Origin: JAHECE01 sp963780675
Lineage (GTDB): Bacteria; Actinomycetota; Actinomycetes; Actinomycetales; JAHECE01
Length of the DNA: 64,000 nt
Reading direction: 5' to 3'
NCBI GenBank assembly: GCA_963780675.1
Contig: CAWACR010000008.1
Location: 62,001-126,000 of the forward strand
In this document: piece by piece, positions 16,189 to 25,837 of the stretch
How positions within the stretch are numbered: position 1 is the first letter of the stretch
Layout of the letters: every line of letters starts with the position of its first letter
Notes under the pieces: generated by a model
What the model saw: the letters and a program-made list of their open reading frames with translations, nothing else
Told to the model about the DNA's origin: nothing
Databases searched by the model: none
Made by a program: the position numbers and the translations under genes

Positions 16189-17571
16189 TCAGGCGCCGAG
16201 GTGGGTGCCGTCCGGGATGACCCGGGGGCTTCCGGAGTCCTCGAGACGGGCATCGCCCGTGACGACGACGCCGGCCCCGAAGGTCCAGTCACCGTGCACG
16301 GTCAGCGAGGTCGCACCGCGCAGGGACGGCGCCCCGGCCGGGAACCGGGCGTCGAAGGCCGCCATCGTCTTGTAGCGCTTCGAGTCGAGGTCGACCAGCG
16401 GGGCCGACTCCACGGCCAGGCGCAGGACGCCGTCGGCGCCGAGGTCGTAGGCGTCCGAACGCAGCAGCAGCAGGTCGTTCGTCGTCTTCACCGGCAGGAA
16501 CCGGGCCCGCTCCACCACGATCGCCCGGGCACCCTCGAACACCTCGATCGCCGCCCCCATCGCCGTCTCGATCTGGAACACCTCCGGCGAGGCCGGGTCG
16601 GTCGGATCCACGTTCTTGACGTTACGGATCAACGGCAACCCCAGCACGGCGCCCCGCGAGGTCAACGCGTCGTAGAGCGCCTGCAGGTCGAACCACAAGT
16701 TGTTCGTGTGGAAGAACGGGTGCGTGTGCTCGTTCGTGAAGAAGTCCATCTCCTCCGGCGCCGTCTGCGCCGTGTCCCGCAGGATCAACCGCCCGTCGCT
16801 CGTGCGGACGGCGAGGTGACCACCCTTACGGTCCGCCGCCGTGCGCCGGCACAGCTCCGCCGCGTACGGCGCGCCCGAGGCCGCGAACCACCCCGCCAGC
16901 TCCGCCGACGGCGCCGCGCCCAAGTTGTCGGAGTTCGACGTGTTCGCATACCGGAACCCTTGCTCCAGCAACGCCTCCAGCACCCCCGACGCCAGGATCG
17001 CCGTGTAGATGTCACCATGCCCCGGCGGGCACCACTCCAACGACGGGTCCCTCGGCCAGGACACCGGCGTCAGGTCCGAGGTCAGCAGTTTCGGCTCGGC
17101 GTTCTGCACGAAGTCCAGCGGCAGGCCCTCCACCGCGATGTCCGGGTGACCCGCGAGCACCGCCAGGGAGTCGTCATGCGTGCGGAAGGAGTTCATGAGG
17201 ATCAGCGGCAGGCGCGCCCCGTAGGCAGACCGCGCGTCCCGGACCTGCTGGACGATGAGGTCCAGGAACGACTTGCCGTCCCGCACCGGCAGCAACGACT
17301 TCGCCCGATCCATCCCCATCGACGTCCCGAGCCCGCCGTTGAGCTTGATCAGCACCGTCTTGCCGATCGCCTCGCGCGCCGCCTCGGAGTCCACGTGCAC
17401 CTCGGAAAGGAACGGCGGATCGAGCAGCGGCGTGATCGTGTCCTCCCGGATCAGACCCGTCGCCCCGGCCTCCAACTCCCCGTAGTAGTACGAGAAGACG
17501 TCGATCGCGGCCTGGCTCACCCCCGCCACCCGCATCTTCACCTGTGCCTGCTGAAGTCCGGCGATGCTCAT
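16189..17571 (-). CDS. UTP--glucose-1-phosphate uridylyltransferase, UDPGP type 1
   Basis: Cytoplasmic nucleotidyltransferase of 460 residues, of the eukaryote-like UDPGP type 1 family rather than the bacterial GalU family. The nucleotide-binding KLNGGLGTSMG lies at about residues 76-86. MNSFRTHDDSL, WCPPGHGDIYTAILASG, FRYANTSNSDNLG and the C-terminal LTVHGDWTFGAGVVV (left-handed beta-helix region) are further family blocks. It makes UDP-glucose from UTP and glucose-1-phosphate. Since the operon has galK and galE but no galT, it may also accept galactose-1-phosphate (inference). The start ATG lies 3 bases after the alpha-galactosidase stop, with AGGAGG upstream. Confidence 0.9.
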   Translation of the reverse strand: MSIAGLQQAQVKMRVAGVSQAAIDVFSYYYGELEAGATGLIREDTITPLLDPPFLSEVHVDSEAAREAIGKTVLIKLNGGLGTSMGMDRAKSLLPVRDGKSFLDLIVQQVRDARSAYGARLPLILMNSFRTHDDSLAVLAGHPDIAVEGLPLDFVQNAEPKLLTSDLTPVSWPRDPSLEWCPPGHGDIYTAILASGVLEALLEQGFRYANTSNSDNLGAAPSAELAGWFAASGAPYAAELCRRTAADRKGGHLAVRTSDGRLILRDTAQTAPEEMDFFTNEHTHPFFHTNNLWFDLQALYDALTSRGAVLGLPLIRNVKNVDPTDPASPEVFQIETAMGAAIEVFEGARAIVVERARFLPVKTTNDLLLLRSDAYDLGADGVLRLAVESAPLVDLDSKRYKTMAAFDARFPAGAPSLRGATSLTVHGDWTFGAGVVVTGDARLEDSGSPRVIPDGTHLGA

Positions 17572-17574
17572 GGC

Positions 17575-19752
17575 TCATACCTCCTGGGCGCGGATGAGGA
17601 CGAGGTGGTCGGTGGGCAGGAGAGGCGCCTGGAGCCCGACGTCGGCCAGCAGGCGGCCGGGGAGCGTGACGCCGTCGCCCGCCCACGCCGGGGCGAACGT
17701 CCGGGCGGCGCCGTCGCCCGGCGGCTGGACGGTCACCCGGTAGGAACGCTCGGGGTCCAGGCCGGGCAGCGGGACCCGGCCGGTCGGCCAGGTCAGGACG
17801 TGGTCCAGGGCCGAGAGCCGGTACAGCGCATCGGACTTGTCGGCGGCGACCACGCCGTCGAGGTGCAGCGCCGGGTTGGTCAGGTCCGCGTGCACGACGT
17901 CGCCGCTGTGGAGCAGGTGACGCACCGACTTGTGGAAGGCGATCCACGCCCGCAGCGCGGCGACGTCGTCCTCGGCGGCCACGGTGAGGTCCCACTCGAT
18001 GCCCATGTGTCCCCACATCGCCGTGCCGGCGCGGAAGGAGAGGTCATGCGCGCGGCGTGGTGGTGTGGTCCGCGCCGGAGCCGACGTGCGTGCCCATGAG
18101 TTCCAGCGGCAGCGTCAGGCCGGTGTAGGCGACCATCCGGTGCCGCTCGTGCGCGTCGATGCAGTCCGAGACCCACACCCGATCGGTGTGCTCGATGATC
18201 CCGAGGTCCACGCGGCCGCCGCCGCCGCAGCACGACTCGATCTCCAGGCCGGGGTGACGCGCCTTCAACTCGGCCATCATCCGGTGCGTCGCGAGCGTCT
18301 GGACGTGCACGCCGGGCGTGCCGTCCGGGGAGTGCCCGGCGTCGGCCAGGGCCCGGTTGTGGTCCCACTTGATGTAGGCGACGCCGTACTCGGCGACGAC
18401 GGCGGACACCCGCTCCAGGACGTAGGCGTACGCCTCGGGGTGGCCCAGGTCGAGGACGTGCTGGTGGCGGGAGCGAGATCCCGGGCCCGTGGTCGGTCTG
18501 GAAGATCCACTCCGGGTGCGCGCGGGCGAGGTCGGAGTCCAGGTTGACCATCTCGGGCTCGAACCACAGCCCGAACTCCATGCCGAGGTCGCGCACCCGG
18601 TCGGTGAGCGGGTGCATGCCCTCCGGGCCCCACACGCCCTCGTCCACGTACCAGTCCCCCAGCCCGGCGTGGTCCGAGCGGCGGTTGCGGAACCAGCCGT
18701 CGTCCAGGACGTACCGCTCGATGCCGAGCGCCGCGGCGTGCTCGGCCAGGGCGATCAACTTGTCGAGGCGCATGTCGAAGTACACGGCCTCCCAGGTGTT
18801 CAGCAGCACCGGGCGCTGCCGCTGCGGGTGCTGCGGGCGCGCGCGCAGGAACCGGTGGAACCGGTGCGAGAACTCGTCCAGCCCCTCCCCCCACGATCCG
18901 TACAGCCACGGCGAGGCGTACTCCTCGCCCTGCGCGAGGCGGACCTCACCCGGCAGGAGCAGTTCGCCGCCGCGCAGCAGCCGCCAGCCCGTGAACGAGT
19001 GCTCCGCGGCGCAGGACCTGGTTGCCGGACCACCCCAGGTGCACGCCCCACAGGCGTCCGGCCGCCAGCCGAACCCGGGCCGCCCGCGCGATCATCACCG
19101 TCGCGGAGTCGTGCCCGGGGCGCCCGCCCCACGCCTCGCGCAGCCACAGCCCCTGCGTCGAACGGCCGCCGCTGCGGCGTCCGCTCGTGCGTGTGCCGCC
19201 CGGCCATGTCGAGGAGTTCGGTCGCCTCGGCCGGCACCGGGAGCGTCGGTCTCGAGGTGGCGCACCTCGTACGCCTCGGCGCCAGGTTGCGCACGGCGGC
19301 GCGGACGCGGACCAGGCCGCTCGCGAGGAGTTCGACGTCGGTGCTCACCTCGAGCGCGCCGGGGCCGTCCGCGCCGACGATCGCAGCCGCACCGCGCCGG
19401 CCGGACCGTCCGGCCAGGCGTCGCTCCCGGCGTCGGCCACCTCGTGGGCGACGGCGTCGAACGCGATCGACCACGCCCGCCCGTCCCGGCTGCCGAGCAG
19501 ACCCGGGCGGCCCTGCCAGCCCGAGGAGTGCTGCGGCAGCACCGCCACCGCCTCCTGGGCCATGATCACCGAGTCGACGAACGGCATCCCGAGCGCGGGC
19601 AGCAGTGCGGCCAGCGCGCCGTCGTCCACCTCACCCAGGTCCGGCCCCCAGTGCAGCACGCACGGCAACGCCCGGTCCTCCAGCCGCACCACCACACTCG
19701 TCCCACCCCGACGCAGGTGGAGCACCCGCGCGCCGCCGGCCGTGTCATTCAT
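17575..19752 (-). CDS. Alpha-galactosidase, GH36 (frameshifted)
   Basis: Hydrolyses terminal alpha-galactosides such as melibiose and raffinose. About 724 residues can be read after allowing probable insertions near 18050, 18472, 19012, 19162 and 19248 and deletions near 19290 and 19385. GH36 blocks are clear: PVLLNTWEAVYFDM, LGIERYVLDDGWF, GLWFEPEMVNLDSDL, AYIKWDHNRALAD (catalytic nucleophile Asp in KWD), ESCCGGGGRVDLGI and DRVWVSDCIDAHERHRM (acid/base Asp). ATG 19752 has GGAGAAG upstream. No signal peptide, so a cytoplasmic enzyme acting on imported oligosaccharide. The density of shifts suggests assembly error, since the clean uridylyltransferase gene lies immediately downstream. Confidence 0.85.
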
Positions 19753-19781
19753 GTCTGCTTCTCCATCTCTTCTGTGCAGGG

Positions 19782-20750
19782 CTATCGAGCAGCGGCTTGG
19801 CGGGCGTGCCAGGCGGTGGCGACCATGTCGGTGAGGGTGTGGCGCATGCGTCCAGTCGAGGTCGGCGTGGGCCAGGGCGCCGGAGGCGACGATCCGGGCG
19901 GGGTCGCCGGGGCGGCGGGGGGCGATCACGGGGTCGAAGGCGATGCCGGTGACCTCGGCCATCGCGGTCATGATCTGCGCGACCGAGACCCCGTCCCCGC
20001 GAGCCCAGGTTGTACACCGGGCGCAACACGGTCCCGGCGTCGAGCTTCTGCGCGGCGACCACGTGCGCGGCGGCCAGGTCGCCGACGTGGATGTAGTCCC
20101 GCACGCACGTGCCGTCCGGGGTGGGGTAGTCGGTGCCGTTGATCCGCGGGGTCCGGCCCTCCAGGAGCGCCTCGAACACCAGGGGGAACAGGTTGTGGGG
20201 GCTGGTGTCGTACAGCTCGGGGGTGCCGGAGCCGACGACGTTGAAGTACCGCAGCGACACGTGCCGCAGGTCGCGCGCCTTGGCCTGGTCGGCCAGCAGC
20301 CACTCCCCGATCAGCTTGGACTCCCCGTAGGGGGACTCCGGGGTGGTGGGGGTCTCCTCGGTCACCAGGTCGACATCGGGGGTGCCGAACGTGGCCGCGG
20401 AGGAGGAGAACACGATCGAGGGCACCCCGGCGGCCTCCATCGCCCGCAGGACGCTGATGGTGCCGACGACGTTCTGCTCGTAGCAGTGCAGCGGCTGCTG
20501 CACCGAGACCCCGGCGTACTTGAACCCGGCGATGTGCATCACCCCGGTCACGGCGTGCTCCCGCATGAGCGCGGTCAGCAGGTCCGTGTCCAGGATCGTG
20601 CCCCGGGAGAACGGCACCCCCGCCGGGACGAACTCCTCGTGCCCGCTCGAGAGGTCATCCACCACCACCGGCGGCGATCCCCGCCCCCAGGAACGCCCGC
20701 ACCACGTGGGAACCGATGTACCCGGCACCACCGGTCACCAACCACGACAT
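19782..20750 (-). CDS. galE: UDP-glucose 4-epimerase (frameshifted)
   Basis: Interconverts UDP-galactose and UDP-glucose with bound NAD. With three single insertions removed (near 20673, 20000 and 19852) the protein has 321 residues. Visible blocks are MSWLVTGGAGYIGSHVVRAF (NAD site), HIAGFKYAGVSVQQPLHCYE, SSSAATFG (catalytic Ser), PYGESKLIGEWLL (Tyr-x3-Lys), LRYFNVVGS and RINGTDYPTPDGTCVRDYIH. It lies between galK and the alpha-galactosidase gene in the same orientation. The insertions fall in GC-rich runs and probably reflect assembly quality. Confidence 0.88.
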
Positions 20751-20786
20751 GACGTGAACCTCTCGATCGAGCGAACGGGGACTGCG

Positions 20787-22034
20787 TCAGGCGACGCGAT
20801 CGGCGCCGGGTCCGGCGTCGGCGATGAGGAAGCCCGGCTCACGCCAGCCCTGGGCCTCGAAGGCTGTGGCGACGACCGAGGCGATCTCGGTGGCCGACCC
20901 TGACTCCACGAGCGCGATGGCGGACCCGCCGAACCCACCGCCCGTCATCCGCGCGCCCAGTGCCCCGGCACCGCAGGCGGCGTCGACGGCGACGTTCAGC
21001 TCGGCGCAGGAGACCTCGTAGTCCACGCTCAAGGACTCGTGGGAGGCGTCCAGCAGCGGCCCGACCTCCCGCACCCGCCCGGCGCGCACCAGGTCCGTGA
21101 ACTCCACGACGCGGGCGATCTCGGTGACGACATGACGCACCCGGCGGCGCTCCACCGGATCGGACAGCGCCCCGAGAGCGGCGTCGAGGTCGGTGACCTC
21201 GCGCAGGGTGCCCACACCCAGTCTCTCGGCCGCGCCGTGACACGACGCCCGCCGGGCCGCGTACTGCCCGTCGACCAAGGCGTGCTCGGCCCGCGTGTCG
21301 ATCACCAACAACTCCAGCCCCGCCGAGGCCAGGTCGAACGGCACCTGCTGCACGCTCGCGTCCACGGTGTCCAACAGGAGGGCGTGACCCGCCAGCGCCC
21401 GCAACGACACGGCCTGGTCCATCCCCCCGGTGGGCGCACCGGCCACCTCGTTCTCCGCCCGCACGCACGCCGCGGCCAGCCGCGCCCGCCCGACGTCGCC
21501 GTCGGCCAGCAGTCCCAGGCCAAACACCTCGTCGAGCGCCGCGCCGACGGCGCACTCGATAGCCGCCGATGAGGACAAGCCCGCGCCGAGAGGGACGCAC
21601 GAATCGATCGCGGCGTCGAAACCACCGACGGTGAACCCGTCCTGGCCCAGTGCCCAGGCCGGCCCGCCGGCATACGCCACCCAGGAGGAGACCCGGCCGG
21701 GCGCGACGTCCTCCACCGCCCCGGTCCAGACGCGGTCCGGGGCAAGAGACGAGACGAGCCGCACCACGCCGTCATCCCGGCGGCGCAGCGAGACGAACGT
21801 GCGGTGCGCGAGCGCGATCGGCAGGCACAGCCCGCCGTTGTAGTCCACGTGCTCACCGATGAGGTTGACACGCCCCGGCGCCGCCCACACGCCGACACCG
21901 GCCGCCCCGAAAGCGACACGCGCGAGATCACTCGCCCGCCGGGCGCCGACGTCGTCCGCCCACGGAGCGAGCGGTGCGACCGTGAACCCCGCCCGGGGGG
22001 CTCCGATATGAATGCGTTCACGTTGCTTGGTCAT
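20787..22034 (-). CDS. galK: Galactokinase
   Basis: Phosphorylates galactose with ATP to galactose-1-phosphate, the first step of the Leloir pathway. 415 residues, GHMP kinase fold. Signatures are GRVNLIGEHVDYNGG at about 54-68 (galactokinase signature), PLGAGLSSSAAIE at about 149-161 (phosphate-binding loop), and MTGGGFGGSAIALV near the C-terminus. Intact frame. It lies 167 bases after the binding-protein gene, separated from it by a strong hairpin, and 36 bases before galE. Confidence 0.95.
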   Translation of the reverse strand: MTKQRERIHIGAPRAGFTVAPLAPWADDVGARRASDLARVAFGAAGVGVWAAPGRVNLIGEHVDYNGGLCLPIALAHRTFVSLRRRDDGVVRLVSSLAPDRVWTGAVEDVAPGRVSSWVAYAGGPAWALGQDGFTVGGFDAAIDSCVPLGAGLSSSAAIECAVGAALDEVFGLGLLADGDVGRARLAAACVRAENEVAGAPTGGMDQAVSLRALAGHALLLDTVDASVQQVPFDLASAGLELLVIDTRAEHALVDGQYAARRASCHGAAERLGVGTLREVTDLDAALGALSDPVERRRVRHVVTEIARVVEFTDLVRAGRVREVGPLLDASHESLSVDYEVSCAELNVAVDAACGAGALGARMTGGGFGGSAIALVESGSATEIASVVATAFEAQGWREPGFLIADAGPGADRVA

Positions 22035-22142
22035 GTTCGCGCGGCGTTCTCTCGAGGGCTCGCGTCCGTGTGGGGAAGGAAAGCCCGGTGGGGATAGGGC
22101 CCCTGATCGTGATCGAACCGGGCCAGGGAAGGACGAGCGGCT

Positions 22143-22190
22143 CCTGCGGAGCCCGGTGCGGACGAGGCCGGCCGCACCGGGCTCCGCAGG
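22143..22190 (-). terminator. Intercistronic hairpin between solute-binding protein gene and galK
   Basis: Arms 22143-22161 and 22172-22190 are exact 19-bp complements (CCTGCGGAGCCCGGTGCGG), loop 10 nt. There is no following T-tract on the minus strand. It most likely protects the upstream binding-protein mRNA from 3' decay or partly terminates, so that the lipoprotein is made in excess over the enzymes. This is known for other sugar ABC operons but is inferred here. Confidence 0.65.
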
Positions 22191-22201
22191 AACGTTCCCG
22201 C

Positions 22202-23559
22202 CTACTCGAACAGGGCGTTCACCTGGTCGTTGGCGTCGGTCAGTGAGTCGACCTCCGCCGCACCGGACATCACGTTGTCCATCGCGGGGCTCATGATCGC
22301 GTTGATGTCGGCGATGTTCTCCGTGATCGGCGTGAGGAAGGTCGTGCCCTCGTCGACCTGCACGGTGAAGGCCGTCACGTCGATGCCGCGCTCGGCGAAG
22401 CTCGCCTTGGCGATCTCGGACGATTCCGGGATGGCCGGGAAGACGACGCCGGCCTCACCCACGAGGTCCTGGCACGACCGCGAACCGAGGAACTCGACCC
22501 ACTTGACGGCGCCCTCAGGGTTGTCGGTCCCCGCCCACACGGAGTCGGCCAGTCCGTTGAACATGCTGGCGCGTGCGCCCTCCGGACCGATCGGGGTCGG
22601 AGCGAGACCGACCTCGACGCCCTCATAGCCGTAGTAGCTGCCGATCATCCACGAGCCGTTGACGTTCAGTGCGGCCTTGCCCGCCCCGAAGGTGTCGTTC
22701 ATGGACGCTCCGACCGTGGTCTCGAGCGCGGGCATGTAGCCCTTCTCGATGAGCGAGTACCACCAGGCGATGGTGTCCTGGAACCGGGGTCGTCGTAGTT
22801 GTAGTGGGTGCCCCACGGGTTGGTGTCGGTGTGGGTCCACCCCGTGGTCCCGGTGTACATGCTCCACTCGGTCTGGCCGAGGAAGCCGCCGGAGCCGGGG
22901 AGACCGAGGCCGTAGACCGCGACGTTGTTCTTGTCGAAGCCGGGCTCGTCGCCGCGCACGCCGTTGGCGTCGACCGTGAGTCGCGCGATGACGTCCTCGT
23001 AGGTTCCCCCGTCCTCGGGGTTCCACGTGAGGGTGTTCATCTGCTCCGGGGTGATCCCCGCCTCCTGCACCATCGCCTGGTTGTAGAAGATGGCGACCGT
23101 GTCCCAGTCCTTCGGAAGGCCGTAGCGCTTGCCGTCCTGGCCGACCCACAGGTCCGCGAGTCCCTCCGCGTACTGGGTGACGTCCGTGTCCGTGAGGTAG
23201 TCGTCCAGCGCCAGCAGCTGGCCCTGCTCGGCGAACGACGGGTACTGCGTCACGTGGTCGGTGAAGACGTCGGGCGCGGTGTCCGACACGAAGCCGGTGG
23301 TCAGCGTGGACCAGTAGTCGTCCCACCCCCGCTGGGTGATCTCGACCGTCAGGTCGGGGTTCTCCTCGTGGAAGGCGTCGGCACAGGCCTGGTAGGCGGC
23401 CTGCTGGTTGGAGTCCCAGAGCCAGTAGTCGATCGTGCCGGCAGCCGAGCCCGAGTCACCGCCGCCCCCGTCACCGTCGTCGCCGCCGCTGCTGCAGGCG
23501 GCCGCGAGCAGCGGAACGCTCGCCAGGACGGCGACCCCACGAAGGGTCCTTCTGTTCAT
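22202..23559 (-). CDS. Sugar ABC transporter solute-binding lipoprotein (one frameshift)
   Basis: Extracellular binding protein of family 1 (MalE-like) for an alpha-galactoside or related sugar. A signal peptide with lipobox LLAAAC places the acylated Cys at residue 22, followed by a Gly/Asp-rich linker (SSGGDDGDGGGG). The mature part shows TAPDVFTDHVTQYPSF, YGLPKDWDTVAIFYNQ and GKAALNVNGSWMIGSYYG. One base seems missing near 22789, between NYDDP and FQDTIAWW; about 452 residues overall. Co-directional with two permease genes upstream. Ligand specificity is inferred from the neighbouring alpha-galactosidase. Confidence 0.88.
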
Positions 23560-23623
23560 TCCTGTCTCCTTGTCTGTTGTCCTGCGGAAGGCATGCCACA
23601 GCGACGGCTGTCGCACGATTGCT

Positions 23624-24559
23624 CTACTTGATTCCGGAGAAGCCGATGGAGTTGACGATCCGCTTGGCGAACGCAATGAAGAGGATCATGATCGGGAGTG
23701 CGGCGACGAGGGAGGCCGCCATCAGTCCTGCCCAGTCCGGAGAGCCCTGCGGCGTCTGGGACCGGAATACGCCCAACGCGACGGTGAGCACCCGCGATCC
23801 CTCCGTCTGGCCCACGATCAACGGCCAGAAGTAGTCGTTCCAGGTGCCGATGAAGGTCAGGAGGCCGAGGGTGATGATCGGCGGCATCGACATCGGCATG
23901 ATGATGCGGAAGAAGATCCGGAAGTGGCCCGCACCGTCGATCATCGCTGCCTCGTCGATCTCGCGGGGAAGCCCGAGGAAGAACTGCCGGAGGAAGAAGA
24001 TGGCGAAAGGCGTCATGAAGAGACCGGTGATCATGATCCCGGGAAGGGTGTTCAGCAGCCCGAGCGACTTCACCGTCAAGAAGTTCGGTAGAGCCGTGAA
24101 GATCGGCGGGACCATCAGCGCGGCAAGGAAGACGTAGAACACCTTGTCCCGACCCGGCCAGCGCAGGCGGGCAAAGGCGTAGGCCGCCATGGCGCTGAAG
24201 ATGGTCTGGCCGATGGTGACGCCGAGGGACACGATGATCGAGTTGCGGAGGTACAACCAGAAGTTGATCGACGCGCCCGAACCGCCCTCCGCGAGGGCCT
24301 CCTCGGGTGTCGCCAGGCCCAGCACTCGCTTGAAGGCGCCGAGGGTGAAGTCGGCGGGAAGAAGTGAGAAGGCGTTGGCAGCCAGCGCCTTGTTGTTCGA
24401 CAGGCCCGTGCGGAGCATCCAGTAGAACGGCACGATCGTGACCAGCATCATCACGATCAAGGTGGTCCAGGCGGCGACCCTACCGAGGTTGACCTTCGCC
24501 CGTGGGGACGGCTCGACGACCGACGCCGCCTGCTTCCGAGCTTCCGTGGTGGTTGACAT
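23624..24559 (-). CDS. Sugar ABC transporter permease, MalG/LacG type
   Basis: 311-residue inner-membrane permease with six membrane helices. The cytoplasmic EAA loop that contacts the ATPase reads EIDEAAMIDGAGHFRIFF followed by RIIMPMSMP, as in MalG-type permeases. A long N-terminal cytoplasmic start precedes helix 1 (AAWTTLIVMMLVTIVPFYW). It lies 15 bases downstream of the MalF-type gene. No ATPase gene is present in the locus. A shared MsiK-type ATPase elsewhere would be usual for actinobacteria, which is inference. Confidence 0.92.
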   Translation of the reverse strand: MSTTTEARKQAASVVEPSPRAKVNLGRVAAWTTLIVMMLVTIVPFYWMLRTGLSNNKALAANAFSLLPADFTLGAFKRVLGLATPEEALAEGGSGASINFWLYLRNSIIVSLGVTIGQTIFSAMAAYAFARLRWPGRDKVFYVFLAALMVPPIFTALPNFLTVKSLGLLNTLPGIMITGLFMTPFAIFFLRQFFLGLPREIDEAAMIDGAGHFRIFFRIIMPMSMPPIITLGLLTFIGTWNDYFWPLIVGQTEGSRVLTVALGVFRSQTPQGSPDWAGLMAASLVAALPIMILFIAFAKRIVNSIGFSGIK

Positions 24560-24574
24560 CTCTCATTCTTCCTT

Positions 24575-25513
24575 TCAGCCCAGGTCCGACTCGTCGCCGC
24601 GCAGGAGTTTCATCTGCGCGAAGGCGACCCCCGCCAGGATGAGGAAGAGCACCACCGAGAGCGCCGAGGCATAACCGAAGTTCTGCCGCGCGAACGCCTG
24701 GTCGAAGATGTACAGCTGGAGAACGTTCGAGGCCGTGCCGGGTCCTCCTCCGGTGGTCACCGCCACGGTGTCGAAGACCTGGAACGAACCGGTCACCGTC
24801 ATGACCAGGACGAGGACGAGGATCGGCCGCAGGAGCGGCATGGTGATCCTCCAGAACATCGTCCACTCGCTGGCTCCGTCGATCGCGCCCGCTTCGTAGA
24901 CGGTCTTCGGGATCGTCTGGAGGCCGGCGAAGATGAGCAGCGCCGTGTATCCCATGTGGCGCCACACGTTGACGAATGCGATGGTCGGGATGGCCAGCGC
25001 GGCGTTCCCGAAGAAGGCGATCTTCTCGAGGCCGATGGCCTCCAAGAAGGCGTTCACGATGCCGACCTGGTAGTCGAGGAGCCAGAACCACAGGAGCGCG
25101 ACGACCACGTTGGCGATGAGGTAGGGAAGCATGAGGCTTCCACGAACGAATGTCGACTTGGTCAGCCGGTGCATGAGAACAGCCAGACCCAGGGCGATGA
25201 CCGTCTGGAAACCGATGTTCAAGATGACGTACTCGAGGGTCACCCACATCGAGTTCCAGAAGGTGTCGTCCCGGATGATCTCGCGGAAGTTGTCGAGCCC
25301 GATGAAGGTGGGCAGGCCCAGGATGTTGTAGTCGGTGAGGCTGAGGTAGAAGCCACGGACGGTCGGGTACAGGTAGAAGGTCGCGAAGCCGATGGCGGCC
25401 GGGAGGATGAACAGCAGGGCGACGCCGAGCTCGCTCGCCTTCCGGGCCTTCCTCGCGGACTTCCGCAGGTCCTCGAACGCCTCGACTCCGGTCGCGGGCG
25501 AGATCGTGCTCAC
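24575..25513 (-). CDS. Sugar ABC transporter permease, MalF/LacF type
   Basis: 312-residue permease, first gene of the galactoside operon. Six helices; the EAA loop is TVYEAGAIDGASEWTMFW then RITMPLLRP. Other family blocks are SLTDYNILGLPTFIGLDNF and FWNSMWVTLEYVILNIGFQT. The GTG at 25513 is preceded by GGGAGG at 8 bases. A LacI-type operator (25527-25541) lies immediately before the ribosome site, so the whole operon is probably repressed in the absence of sugar. Confidence 0.92.
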   Translation of the reverse strand: MSTISPATGVEAFEDLRKSARKARKASELGVALLFILPAAIGFATFYLYPTVRGFYLSLTDYNILGLPTFIGLDNFREIIRDDTFWNSMWVTLEYVILNIGFQTVIALGLAVLMHRLTKSTFVRGSLMLPYLIANVVVALLWFWLLDYQVGIVNAFLEAIGLEKIAFFGNAALAIPTIAFVNVWRHMGYTALLIFAGLQTIPKTVYEAGAIDGASEWTMFWRITMPLLRPILVLVLVMTVTGSFQVFDTVAVTTGGGPGTASNVLQLYIFDQAFARQNFGYASALSVVLFLILAGVAFAQMKLLRGDESDLG

Positions 25514-25526
25514 AGCTCGACCTCCC

Positions 25527-25541
25527 TTAACGTTAAACGTT
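25527..25541. promoter_or_regulatory. LacI-family operator upstream of the galactoside operon
   Basis: TTAACGTTAA (25527-25536) is a perfect 10-bp palindrome, and AACGTT recurs at 25536-25541. Palindromes centred on CG flanked by A/T are typical LacI-family half-site pairs. AACGTT also occurs at 28051-28056 upstream of the other LacI genes. It lies just ahead of the GGGAGG ribosome site of the first permease gene. Confidence 0.65.
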
Positions 25542-25580
25542 GGCCGATCGACTCACGCAACTGGTCACCACCTAGGTCTG

Positions 25581-25596
25581 TGCAGGATCACCTGCA
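25581..25596. promoter_or_regulatory. Second palindrome in the permease/LacI intergenic region
   Basis: TGCAGG ATCA CCTGCA is a perfect 6-bp inverted repeat with a 4-nt centre, 68 bases from the permease start. It may be an additional operator (for example for a global regulator) or a promoter-distal element. Function unknown. Confidence 0.35.
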
Positions 25597-25837
25597 ACGG
25601 TCGCGAGGCGCCCCGCGCCGTGCTCGCGGACGCCGAACAGGGCAGGGTCATAGGTCTGCCGGGTGCATCGACGCAACCAGCCAACTGCTGTGACGAACCT
25701 GACCGGTCCCGGAGACCTCGACCCTGGGTCGATGGCCTACTGTAACGATCAAGCGCCCGCGGATGAGCGTCCCACCAGGCCCCCGTCCGGTCAAGCGGGT
25801 TCAGCGTGCGTTACCGATCTGTTACACGGAGGGTCGC

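Noticed and set aside
25806..25837. GTG 25806 as start of LacI regulator 1.
   Set aside because: It avoids the frameshift but has no ribosome site and adds a non-homologous N-terminus. ATG 25838 has GGAGGG and matches the paralogue's N-terminal length.
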